Notes under the pieces: model-generated
The model's database searches: none
The model's input: only the letters and a program-made list of their open reading frames with translations
What the model was told of the DNA's origin: nothing
Program-made: the position numbers and the translations under genes
NCBI RefSeq assembly: GCF_900116045.1
Contig: NZ_LT630450.1
Span: forward strand, 148,501 to 212,500
Source of the DNA: Desulfovibrio piger
GTDB taxonomy: Bacteria > Desulfobacterota > Desulfovibrionia > Desulfovibrionales > Desulfovibrionaceae
Length of the DNA stretch: 64,000 nt
Direction: 5' to 3'
Shown here: positions 56,686 through 64,000 of the stretch, piece by piece
Position numbering within the stretch: the stretch's first letter is position 1
How the letters are laid out: every line of letters begins with the position of its first letter

Positions 56686-59286
56686 ATGGACATCAACAAA
56701 TTCACGGAAAAAGCCCGCGAGGCCGTGACCCAGGCGCAAAGCATCGCCGTGGGCATGGGCCATCAGGATATCGACAGCGAGCATCTGGCGCTGGCCCTGA
56801 TCCGTCAGGAACAGGGCATCGTGCCCCGCATCCTGGAGCAGATGGGCGTGCAGACCGCCGCCCTGGCCGTGGCCGTGGAGGAAAAACTGCGCAAGCGTCC
56901 CTCCGTCTCCGGCGGCGGCATGGACCCCAACCGCATCTCCATCACCCAGCGCCTGGCCAAGGTGCTTGGCGACGCGGAGAACGAATCCCGGCGCATGAAG
57001 GACGAATACGTCAGCGTGGACCATCTGTTCGCCGCGCTGGCCGAGAACGCGCCCGGCACGCCGCTGGGCGAGGTCTTCAAGGAATACAACATCAGCCGCG
57101 CCAGCTTCGGCCAGGCCATGGAGAGCCTGCGCGGCGGCGCGCGGGTGACCAGCCCCACCCCCGAGGATACGGTGGAGGCCCTGAGCAAGTACGCCCGTGA
57201 CCTGGTGGAAGCCGCCCGTCAGGGCAAGATGGACCCCGTCATCGGCCGTGATGCCGAGATCCGCCGGGTGGTGCGCATCCTGTCCCGCCGTACCAAGAAC
57301 AACCCCGTGCTCATCGGTGAGGCCGGGGTGGGCAAGACGGCTATCGTGGAAGGCCTGGCCTTCCGTATCGTCAAGGGCGACGTGCCTGAAGGCCTGCGCG
57401 GCCACAAGCTCTACGCCCTGGACATGGGCGCGCTGATCGCCGGTGCCAAGTACCGCGGCGAATTCGAGGAACGCCTCAAGGCCGTGCTCAATGAAGTGGA
57501 GAAGAGCGAAGGCAAGATCATCCTCTTCATCGACGAGCTGCACACCATCGTGGGCGCGGGCAAGACCGAAGGCTCCATGGACGCGGGCAACCTGCTCAAG
57601 CCCATGCTGGCCCGTGGCGAACTGCACTGCATCGGCGCCACCACCCTGGACGAGTACCGCAAGTACATCGAAAAGGATCCGGCCCTGGAACGCCGTTTCC
57701 AGCCCGTGCTGGTGGACGAGCCCACGGTGGAGGACGCCATCTCCATCCTGCGTGGCCTGAAGGAACGCTTTGAGGTCCACCACGGCGTGCGCATCAGCGA
57801 CTCCGCCATCGTGGAGGCCGTGACCCTGTCGCACCGCTACATCACGGACCGTCAGCTGCCGGACAAGGCCATCGACCTCATCGACGAGGCCGCGGCCCTG
57901 ATCCGTACCGAGATCGACTCCCTGCCGTCCGATCTGGACGAGGTGAACCGCAAGGTCATGCAGCTGGAGATCGAGCGTGAGGCCCTGCGCCGCGAGACCG
58001 ACGATGCCTCCCGCGACCGCCTGGAAAAGCTGGAAAGCGAACTGGGCGAGCTGCGGGTGCAGCAGGGCGAGCTGCGCCAGCAGTGGGAAAAGGAAAAGAG
58101 CGCCATCGACAGCGTGCGCGGCATCAAGGAGAAGATCGAGCAGACCAAGCTGGCCATCGAGCAGGCCGAACGGGCCTATGACCTCAACAAGGCCGCCGAG
58201 CTCAAATACTCCACCCTGCTGGCCCTGGAAAAACAGCTGGCCGAGGCCTCCAGTGCCGCCGGTGCCGACGGGCCGCGTCTGCTCAAGGAAGAAGTGCGCC
58301 CCGACGACGTGGCCGAGATCGTGGCCAAATGGACGGGCATCCCGGTGACCCGGCTCATGGAATCCGAACGCGAAAAGCTGCTGCATCTGGCCGATCAGCT
58401 GCACAAGCGTGTGGTGGGCCAGGATGAAGCCGTGCAGGCCGTGGCCGATGCCGTGCTGCGTGCCCGTGCCGGTCTGTCCGACCCCGCGCGTCCCACGGGC
58501 TCGTTCATCTTCCTGGGCCCCACGGGCGTGGGCAAGACCGAACTGTGCAAGACCCTGGCCGAAGCCCTGTTCGACACCGAGGACAACATGGTGCGTCTGG
58601 ACATGAGCGAGTACATGGAAAAGCACTCCGTGTCCCGCCTCATCGGTGCGCCTCCAGGATATGTGGGCTATGATGAAGGCGGCCAGCTCACCGAGGCCGT
58701 GCGCCGCAAGCCGTACTCCGTGGTGCTGTTCGACGAGATCGAAAAGGCGCATCCCGACGTCTTCAACACCCTGCTGCAGCTGCTGGACGATGGCCGTCTG
58801 ACCGACAGCCAGGGCCGTACCGTGGACTTCCGCAACTGCATCGTCATCATGACGTCCAACATCGGTTCGCCGCATCTGCTGGACGGCATCGGTGAGGACG
58901 GCAGCCTGAAGGAAGGCGCCCGGGAGGCGGTGATGGAAGAGCTGCGCCGCCACTTCCGGCCGGAATTCCTGAACCGTGTGGACGAGACCGTGCTCTTCCT
59001 GCCCCTGCGGCGCGACCAGGTGACGCGCATCGTGGACCTGCAGATGGATCGCCTGCGCAAGCGTCTGGAAGAACGCAAGATCACGCTGGGCATCACGGAT
59101 GCCGCCCGCGAATTCATCGCCGGCGAAGCCTACGACCCCGTGTACGGCGCGCGTCCGCTCAAGCGCTACATGCAGCAGTATGTGGAAACGCCCCTGGCCC
59201 GCGAGCTGGTCAGCGGCCGTATCCTGGATGGTCAGACCGTCCAGATCGACGTGCGCGACGGCGAACTGGTCTTCCAGAACGCCTGA
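56686..59286 (+). CDS. clpB: ATP-dependent disaggregase ClpB
   Basis: The 866-residue protein has the complete ClpB set: an N-terminal domain, NBD1 with Walker [10 protein letters not shown] and Walker [10 protein letters not shown], the middle coiled coil (about 400-530), and NBD2 with GPTGVGKTE and [13 protein letters not shown]. Together with DnaK and CbpA it solubilises protein aggregates. The expected length is present. TGGAGGATAT precedes the ATG. Confidence 0.96.
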   Translation: MDINKFTEKAREAVTQAQSIAVGMGHQDIDSEHLALALIRQEQGIVPRILEQMGVQTAALAVAVEEKLRKRPSVSGGGMDPNRISITQRLAKVLGDAENESRRMKDEYVSVDHLFAALAENAPGTPLGEVFKEYNISRASFGQAMESLRGGARVTSPTPEDTVEALSKYARDLVEAARQGKMDPVIGRDAEIRRVVRILSRRTKNNPVLIGEAGVGKTAIVEGLAFRIVKGDVPEGLRGHKLYALDMGALIAGAKYRGEFEERLKAVLNEVEKSEGKIILFIDELHTIVGAGKTEGSMDAGNLLKPMLARGELHCIGATTLDEYRKYIEKDPALERRFQPVLVDEPTVEDAISILRGLKERFEVHHGVRISDSAIVEAVTLSHRYITDRQLPDKAIDLIDEAAALIRTEIDSLPSDLDEVNRKVMQLEIEREALRRETDDASRDRLEKLESELGELRVQQGELRQQWEKEKSAIDSVRGIKEKIEQTKLAIEQAERAYDLNKAAELKYSTLLALEKQLAEASSAAGADGPRLLKEEVRPDDVAEIVAKWTGIPVTRLMESEREKLLHLADQLHKRVVGQDEAVQAVADAVLRARAGLSDPARPTGSFIFLGPTGVGKTELCKTLAEALFDTEDNMVRLDMSEYMEKHSVSRLIGAPPGYVGYDEGGQLTEAVRRKPYSVVLFDEIEKAHPDVFNTLLQLLDDGRLTDSQGRTVDFRNCIVIMTSNIGSPHLLDGIGEDGSLKEGAREAVMEELRRHFRPEFLNRVDETVLFLPLRRDQVTRIVDLQMDRLRKRLEERKITLGITDAAREFIAGEAYDPVYGARPLKRYMQQYVETPLARELVSGRILDGQTVQIDVRDGELVFQNA

Positions 59287-59347
59287 GCCTGAACAAAGTC
59301 GTTCCGGCATGTCTGCCTGCCAGCCTGCCGGGATGATCCGCACAGCA

Positions 59348-59375
59348 AAGGCGGCCCTTCGGGGCCGCCTTTTTC
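59348..59375 (+). terminator. Terminator of clpB
   Basis: GGCGGCCC, loop TTCG, GGGCCGCC and five T residues, 61 bases after the clpB stop. Confidence 0.93.
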
Positions 59376-59680
59376 GTATCCTGCCCGTCTTTGTGCTCCG
59401 TCGGAATGACCAAAGCGGGGCAGTGCTTTCCCCCCAAAGCATGTCCGCACGATTCCGCCGATCCGTTCCCCCAGGCGGGGGACCTGCGGCCGTGTGTCCG
59501 CTCCTGGCGCCCATACCGCCCGTCATCCTCCAGAGCAAACGTTTTCGGGGAGGAAAAGGGGAGTGCGAGGGGAAAGGGGGGACTTGGCCAAAAGGGCCTT
59601 TCCTCCCCCCCGTATCCATCAGCTTGCCCTTTGCGGGCTGAGGGGCTATTTTCTCCCCATCTTTTTCGCAAGGAGCCACC
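59376..59680. other. Gene-free gap upstream of glmU
   Basis: This 305-base gap has no convincing gene on either strand. It contains a G-run/C-run region (about 59560-59613) that can pair as a GGGGGGA/TCCCCCC outer stem, and should carry the glmU promoter. Confidence 0.55.
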
Positions 59681-61036
59681 ATGTTGCAAACTGCCGCCCT
59701 CATTCTGGCCGCGGGCAAGGGCACCCGCATGCATTCCGACAAACCCAAAGTACTGCAGACCGTCCTGGGTGAACCCATGCTGCGCTATGTGCTGGAAGCC
59801 GTCCGCCCCGTGTTCGACGGGCGCGTGCTGGTGGTGGTGGGCCATCAGGCGGGCATGGTGGAGGCCGCCTTCCCGGACGCGGCCTTCGTCCGCCAGGAGC
59901 AGCAGCTGGGCACGGGCCATGCCCTGATGCAGGCCATGCCCGCGCTGGAGGGACAGTGCGAGCGTGTGCTGGTGGTCAACGGCGATACGCCATTGCTCTC
60001 CGAGGACGTGGTGCGCCACTTCGTGGAGGCCTCGGCAGGGGCCGACCTGGCCTTTGCCACCATCGAGCTGGACGATCCCGCCGCCTATGGCCGGGTGGTG
60101 CGTGCCGCCGGGGGCGGCGTGCGGGCCATCGTGGAGGCCAAGGACTACGACCCCGCGCTGTACGGGCCCGAACCGCACGAGGTCAACGCGGGCATGTACT
60201 GCGTGCGCCTGGATCTGGCGGCCCGTCTGCTGCCGCGCATCGGCAATGCCAACAAGAGCGGCGAATACTACATCACCGACCTCATCTCCCTGGCCGTGGC
60301 CGAGGGCTGCAAGGTGCAGGGCGTGCAGTGCGGCCGGGACGAGAGCCTGATGGGCGTCAATTCGCCCCTGGAACTTTCCCGCAGCGAAGAGTGTTTGCGT
60401 GGGCGTGTGGTGGACGGCCTGCTGCGTTCCGGCGTGATGCTGCATGCGCCCGCGCTGGTACGGATCAGCCCGCTGGCCACGGTGGAACCGGGCGCGGAGA
60501 TCACGGGCCCGTGCGAGATCTACGGCCGCAGCGTGGTGCGCCGGGGCGCCCGCATCGACTCCCATTGCGTGCTGCGCGATACCGTCATCGAAGCCGGGGC
60601 GGAGATCCGCTCCTTCTGCCATTTTGAGGATGCCCATGTGGGCGAGGCCGCCCTGGTGGGCCCCTATGCCCGCCTGCGGCCCGGCGCCGTACTGGAAGAG
60701 GCCTCGCATGTGGGCAACTTCGTGGAGCTCAAAAAATCCCGCCTGGGCAAGGGCGCCAAGGCCAACCACCTGACCTATCTGGGGGATTCCGAGATCGGCG
60801 CGGGCACCAATATCGGCGCGGGCACCATCACCTGCAACTATGACGGCAAGCACAAGTTCAAGACCACCATCGGCGAAGGGGCCTTCATCGGCAGCAATAC
60901 GGCCCTGGTGGCGCCGGTGCGCGTGGGCGACGGCGCGCTGATCGGTGCGGGCTCGGTCATCACCAAGGACGTGCCCGATGGTGAGATGGGCATCGCCCGC
61001 GGCCGGCAGAAGAACCTGCCGCGCAAAGCTGTCTGA
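59681..61036 (+). CDS. glmU: Bifunctional N-acetylglucosamine-1-phosphate uridyltransferase / glucosamine-1-phosphate acetyltransferase
   Basis: The 451-residue protein has the uridyltransferase N-half (ALILAAGKGTRMHSDKPKVL, the GTG HAL and VNGDTPL motifs) and the left-handed beta-helix acetyltransferase C-half (SHVGNFVELKKSRLGKGAKA, TITCNYDGKHK). It makes UDP-GlcNAc for peptidoglycan and lipopolysaccharide. CAAGGAGCC precedes the ATG. Confidence 0.96.
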   Translation: MLQTAALILAAGKGTRMHSDKPKVLQTVLGEPMLRYVLEAVRPVFDGRVLVVVGHQAGMVEAAFPDAAFVRQEQQLGTGHALMQAMPALEGQCERVLVVNGDTPLLSEDVVRHFVEASAGADLAFATIELDDPAAYGRVVRAAGGGVRAIVEAKDYDPALYGPEPHEVNAGMYCVRLDLAARLLPRIGNANKSGEYYITDLISLAVAEGCKVQGVQCGRDESLMGVNSPLELSRSEECLRGRVVDGLLRSGVMLHAPALVRISPLATVEPGAEITGPCEIYGRSVVRRGARIDSHCVLRDTVIEAGAEIRSFCHFEDAHVGEAALVGPYARLRPGAVLEEASHVGNFVELKKSRLGKGAKANHLTYLGDSEIGAGTNIGAGTITCNYDGKHKFKTTIGEGAFIGSNTALVAPVRVGDGALIGAGSVITKDVPDGEMGIARGRQKNLPRKAV

Positions 61037-61181
61037 TCGTCCCGCCAGGGCAGGGGAAAGCTCCCGGCGGTGCCTGCCCGCTGCGGGCGGGCCGGCTGTC
61101 GTGCGGCGGCATCAGGCATCTGGCTGACTGCCCGGGCGGCTCCGGCCCCGGGGAAAGCGCCCCGGACAAAAAAATCCTTTG

Positions 61182-61206
61182 GGGGAGGCCCGGAGCCTCC
61201 CTCTTT
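61182..61206 (+). terminator. Hairpin terminator candidate after glmU
   Basis: GGGAGGC/GCCTCCC stem with a 5-base loop followed by TCTTT. It would end glmU transcription. Confidence 0.55.
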
Positions 61207-61322
61207 GCGTGGGGTACGCAGGAAAAGTTTTTTCTTTTTCCAGAGAAGGAAATTTCGTTGAATGGCAAAGAAAAACGGCGGATTACCCCTGCATGGAATC
61301 GTGATTTGCCGCAGGGGCCGCC

Positions 61323-61351
61323 TTGCCATCGGTAGGGGCCGGTGCTATACC
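61323..61351 (+). promoter_or_regulatory. Promoter of zapB giving a leaderless message
   Basis: TTGCCA (61323-61328) and TATACC (61346-61351) are 17 bases apart, with TGC before the minus-10 (extended type). Transcription would start about at 61358-61359, which is the A of the zapB ATG, so the message would have no leader. Confidence 0.5.
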
Positions 61352-61358
61352 CAGAATC

Positions 61359-61604
61359 ATGGAAGCACTAGAGCAACTCGAAACGCAGGTACTGGCCCTT
61401 TTGGAACAGAAAGCCCAGCTTCTGGCGGAGACCCGTCGTCTCCATTCCGAACTTGAGGCCACTATCGCCGCGAAGATGTCTTTGGAAGAAGAAAACCGCG
61501 AACTGCGCGAGAACCTGAGCAAAGAAGAGCAGGTGCGGGGCGATGCCATCAACCGCATGGATGCTCTGCTGAGACTTATCCAGGAGCATGAAAGCGCCGA
61601 GTAG
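61359..61604 (+). CDS. ZapB-like coiled-coil cell division protein
   Basis: The 81-residue protein is almost one continuous coiled coil (LEQLETQVLALLEQKAQLLA, LEEENRELRENLSKEEQVRG), as in ZapB, which links ZapA/FtsZ rings. No ribosome binding site precedes the ATG. The gene is followed eight bases later by zapA, which supports the call; a general DUF904-like protein is the alternative. Confidence 0.75.
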   Translation: MEALEQLETQVLALLEQKAQLLAETRRLHSELEATIAAKMSLEEENRELRENLSKEEQVRGDAINRMDALLRLIQEHESAE

Positions 61605-61612
61605 GTTTTCGA

Positions 61613-61891
61613 GTGAGTCAGGAACACTTTAACCTTACCGTTCTTGGCACTGCGGTCACGTTCCGCCACAGTGCCGACATGGAGCGTGTGCATGAGGCCA
61701 TCGCTCTTGTGGAAGAACGGTTTGCAGACCAGAAACTGAGGTCACACGGCATGCAGAGTAACAAAGATATTCTGCTGACGGTTCTGGCTCTTGGTCTGGC
61801 GGATGATTTGTTGCAATCGCAAAAAAAGCTGGACGATGTGCAGAATCGCATCGAAGCCATGCTTTCAAAGATAGAAGAAGAGTCCGTTTAA
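61613..61891 (+). CDS. zapA: Cell division protein ZapA
   Basis: The 92-residue protein matches ZapA: an N-terminal beta-hairpin domain (FNLTVLGTAVTFRHSADMER) and a C-terminal coiled coil (LLQSQKKLDDVQNRIEAMLS). ZapA cross-links FtsZ filaments at mid-cell. The GTG start lies close to the zapB stop. A 6S RNA candidate follows, like the zapA-ssrS neighbourhood of gamma-proteobacteria. Confidence 0.88.
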   Translation: MSQEHFNLTVLGTAVTFRHSADMERVHEAIALVEERFADQKLRSHGMQSNKDILLTVLALGLADDLLQSQKKLDDVQNRIEAMLSKIEEESV

Positions 61892-61909
61892 GTCATCAAT
61901 GACAGCATA

Positions 61910-62088
61910 TTTCCCTGGAGTGTGCGTGATTTATGACTCGGTGCTGACCTTACAAGCATAAAATCGGGAGCTGTCCCTGCTTTTTGTGAGCACGCCCGTT
62001 TACGGGAAGCCTGTAGAAAAGTACACGGCCCCCCCCTGGGAGACCAGGTTCTGCATCGAAGTCATGACACGGCGCTCTGGGGATTTTT
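61910..62088 (+). ncRNA. ssrS: 6S RNA candidate
   Basis: The stretch is non-coding, about 180 bases, and sits after zapA. Its ends (TTTCCCTGGAGTGTG and CGGCGCTCTGGGGA) can pair with G-U pairs to form the closing stem, the middle is open with internal stems (GCCCGTTTACGGG, CCTGGGAGACCAGG), and TTTTTCT follows. This is the architecture of 6S RNA, which mimics an open promoter and binds the housekeeping RNA polymerase. A structure-model search would settle it. Confidence 0.7.
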
Positions 62089-62164
62089 CTGTCCTGCACC
62101 GTACTCCCTGCACGCTCCGGCGTGGTCTTTGCCTGCAGCCATCCTTATGCCGTTTTTGCGGTCA

Positions 62165-62207
62165 GAAGCCAGTCCCCGCCAGTTGACCTCGTGCGGAGAC
62201 TGGCTTC
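62165..62207 (+). repeat. 10-bp inverted repeat in the rny leader
   Basis: GAAGCCAGTC (62165-62174) and GACTGGCTTC (62198-62207) pair perfectly around a 23-base loop, 49 bases before the rny start. It could be a terminator without a T run or a regulatory leader structure, perhaps an RNase Y self-control site. Confidence 0.5.
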
Positions 62208-62255
62208 CGCCATTTATGATACCCGGGTGATCCCCGTTGATTATAGAGGATGGTT

Positions 62256-63815
62256 ATGGACTTTATGGATATTGTATGGCTGGCCCTGGCCGCGGTGGCC
62301 GGTCTGCTGGTCGGTGCGCTGGTGCACAAAAGTGTGACCACCAAGCGTATCGGCGACGCTGACGAGCTGGCCAAGCGCATCGTGGAAGAAGCGCGCAAGG
62401 AGGCCCAGGCGCAGAAGAAGGAAATCCTCATCCAGGGGCAGGATGACCTTTTCAACCAGAAACGTGAGCTGGAGAACGAATTCAAGGAACGCGAACGCGA
62501 AGTCAAACTGCGTGAGCGCAAGCTGGAAGAGATGGGCAGCCGGCTGGAAGAAAAGCTGGAAAAGGCCACGGCCAAGGAGCATGAGCTGCTTGCCGCAGAA
62601 AAGGATCTGTCCCGCAAGGAACGCCAGCTGGCCGAGTCGGAAGAGTTTCTGCAGACACGCATCGATGAGGAAGAACAGCGCCTTTCCGAGATCGCCGGCC
62701 TGACGGCGGAAGAAGCCAAGGCCCGTCTGTTCGCCGAAGTGGAAGCCAAGACCCGCCATGAATCGGCCAAGATGATCCGCCAGATAGAGACGGAGGCCAA
62801 GGAGACCGCCGACCGCAAGGCCAAGGAGATCCTGTGCAACGTCATCCAGCGCTATGCCGGGGACTACGTCAATGAGCAGACCGTCACGGCGGTGTCCCTG
62901 CCCAGCGAAGACATGAAAGGACGCATCATCGGACGTGAGGGGCGCAACATCCGCGCTCTCGAAGCCGCCACCGGTGTGGACCTCATCATCGACGATACGC
63001 CGGAGACCGTCATCCTGTCCGCGTACAGTCCGCTGCGCCGTCAGGTGGCCAAGATGGCCCTGGAGCGCCTGATCCAGGATGGCCGCATCCATCCCGCCCG
63101 CATCGAGGACATCGTCCAGAAATGCGAGCAGGAACTGGATGCCCAGGTGCGCGAGGTGGGCGAACAGGCCACGTTTGATGCCGGGGTGCACGGCATCCAT
63201 CCCGAGATCATCCGCCTGCTGGGCCAGCTGCGTTACCGTACGTCCTTCACCCAGAACGTGCTGCAGCACTCCCTGGAGGTCTCTGCCCTGTGCGGCATGA
63301 TGGCCGCGGAACTGGGCATGGATGTCAAAAAGGCCAAGCGCGCCGGTCTGCTGCATGATATCGGCAAGGCCGTCGACCATGAAGTCGAAGGGCCCCATGC
63401 CCTCATTGGCGCCGATATCGCCAAAAAGTACAACGAGGGCAAGGACATCGTCCATGCCATCGCCGCGCACCATGAGGATCAGCGCCCCTCGACGGCCCTG
63501 GCCGTGCTGGTGCAGGCGGCTGACTCCATCTCCGGTGCCCGCCCCGGCGCGCGCAAGGAATTGCTGGAAAACTACGTCAAACGCCTGGAAGAACTGGAGG
63601 GCATCGCCACCAGCTTCGAGGGCGTGTCCAAGGCGTACGCCATCCAGGCGGGCCGCGAGATCCGGGTCATGGTCAACCCGGACAACGTGGACGACGATGC
63701 CACCTATCTGCTGTGCAAGGACATTGCGGAGAAGATCGAAAAAAACCTGACCTATCCGGGCCAGATCCGGGTGACGGTCATCCGCGAACGCCGTGCCATG
63801 GGCTTTGCCAAGTAG
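62256..63815 (+). CDS. rny: Ribonuclease Y
   Basis: The 519-residue protein has an N-terminal membrane helix ([20 protein letters not shown]), a long coiled coil (about 30-200), a KH domain with [15 protein letters not shown], and an HD domain with [13 protein letters not shown]. RNase Y starts mRNA decay from the membrane. ATG 62256 is preferred over one six bases earlier because AGAGG is well spaced to it. Confidence 0.95.
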   Translation: MDFMDIVWLALAAVAGLLVGALVHKSVTTKRIGDADELAKRIVEEARKEAQAQKKEILIQGQDDLFNQKRELENEFKEREREVKLRERKLEEMGSRLEEKLEKATAKEHELLAAEKDLSRKERQLAESEEFLQTRIDEEEQRLSEIAGLTAEEAKARLFAEVEAKTRHESAKMIRQIETEAKETADRKAKEILCNVIQRYAGDYVNEQTVTAVSLPSEDMKGRIIGREGRNIRALEAATGVDLIIDDTPETVILSAYSPLRRQVAKMALERLIQDGRIHPARIEDIVQKCEQELDAQVREVGEQATFDAGVHGIHPEIIRLLGQLRYRTSFTQNVLQHSLEVSALCGMMAAELGMDVKKAKRAGLLHDIGKAVDHEVEGPHALIGADIAKKYNEGKDIVHAIAAHHEDQRPSTALAVLVQAADSISGARPGARKELLENYVKRLEELEGIATSFEGVSKAYAIQAGREIRVMVNPDNVDDDATYLLCKDIAEKIEKNLTYPGQIRVTVIRERRAMGFAK

Positions 63816-63840
63816 GGCGGAGCGAAAACAGGCCTCATTC

Positions 63841-63868
63841 AGGGCGGTCACTTCGGTGGCCGCCTTTT
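63841..63868 (+). terminator. Terminator of rny
   Basis: GGCGGTCAC, loop TTCG, GTGGCCGCC and TTTT, 28 bases after the rny stop. The remaining 132 bases to the window end show no gene. Confidence 0.9.
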
Positions 63869-64000
63869 GCTTTGCCAGGGCCCTTGCCGTGGGTCCGGGA
63901 TATGTGCCGGCCTGGGTATGGTGGCTCCTGTCCTGTCGCTGCCGGGGCGTGACAATGGTCTTTGCGTCTCGTTCCTTCGTTCCGTACAGGCGGACGGCAT

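Larger units (their letters stand above)
61037..61358. other. Spacer between glmU and the zap genes
   Basis: This 322-base gap has no convincing gene. A 64-codon frame starting at 61262 overlaps zapB in another frame and looks random. It holds a hairpin (61182) and the zapB promoter (61323). Confidence 0.6.

Noticed and set aside
56344..59778. 1144-codon minus-strand frame opposite clpB
   Set aside because: Antisense shadow of the confident clpB gene.
61262..61456. 64-codon frame after glmU
   Set aside because: Random composition, overlaps zapB out of frame, no family, though it has a purine-rich stretch upstream.
1..64000. CRISPR arrays, tRNA or rRNA genes
   Set aside because: None recognised; the only multi-copy repeats are the fibre crossover sites, the late dyads, the GAAC and TTGCA arrays and the IS hairpins.

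Overview
The window is GC-rich, gene-dense DNA from what is probably a member of the Desulfovibrionaceae. That inference rests on the host gene set: a PxxKW cysteine-rich protein, a zapB-zapA-6S RNA-rny run, and a cbpA-cbpM-clpB cluster, with sequence styles typical of Desulfovibrio. No species is assigned. Two thirds of the window (about 1-38.65 kb) is one Mu-like transposable prophage whose left end lies outside the window. The rest (about 39.4-64 kb) is host chromosome, separated from the prophage by an IS200-type insertion sequence.

Prophage early half (1-8 kb, minus strand): read leftward it carries a BcepMu-gp16-type DNA-binding protein, small unknown genes, a DUF1937-like protein, a winged-helix protein, MuA-like transposase, MuB-like ATPase, Gam, GemA, a Mor-type activator, an HU-like protein and a cut-off lipoprotein. 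The switch and accessory region (8-11.7 kb) has an AT-richer DUF2441 cargo gene, a small cysteine-rich protein, an XRE repressor with a tandem GAAC-repeat operator candidate, a secreted nuclease, an ImmA/IrrE protease and a membrane protein. The early operon runs left and the late operon runs right, so the layout is BcepMu-like rather than the single-direction layout of Mu.

Prophage late half (11.8-38.6 kb, plus strand): lysis genes (holin-like protein, transglycosylase, overlapping spanins), gp25-gp27-like proteins, a 57-residue NrdD-tail-like protein, terminase, portal, a head protein fused to a nuclease-like tail, protease with nested scaffold, capsid, neck, sheath, tube, a tail chaperone with a GGGGGCGA slippery site for a -2 frameshift, tape measure and baseplate. 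Two cloned terminator-plus-dyad-plus-minus-10 modules lie ahead of the protease/capsid operon and the baseplate operon and look like activator-dependent late promoters.

The most striking part is 33.1-36.7 kb. A tail-fibre gene has one expressed C-terminal cassette, and two alternative C-terminal cassettes lie silent on the opposite strand. The same 16-bp sequence sits at the head of all three. Downstream are a tail-fibre-assembly-like gene, a beta-helix protein and a tyrosine recombinase whose ribosome binding site is inside a hairpin. This looks like a three-cassette, shufflon-like host-range switch driven by a tyrosine recombinase, in a phage type where Mu uses the serine recombinase Gin. 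The right end then carries com and mom (DNA modification) and a DNA methyltransferase, a counter-restriction module.

Host half (39.4-64 kb): minus-strand genes for an S24/LexA-like repressor, dapA, an HU/IHF protein, prfB (with its autoregulatory +1 frameshift), lnt, corC, mnmG, an M20 peptidase, the PxxKW protein and an MtaD-like deaminase; then plus-strand genes for an alpha/beta hydrolase, yajC-secD-secF, cbpA-cbpM-clpB, glmU, zapB-like and zapA, a 6S RNA candidate and RNase Y. No tRNA, rRNA or CRISPR array was seen.
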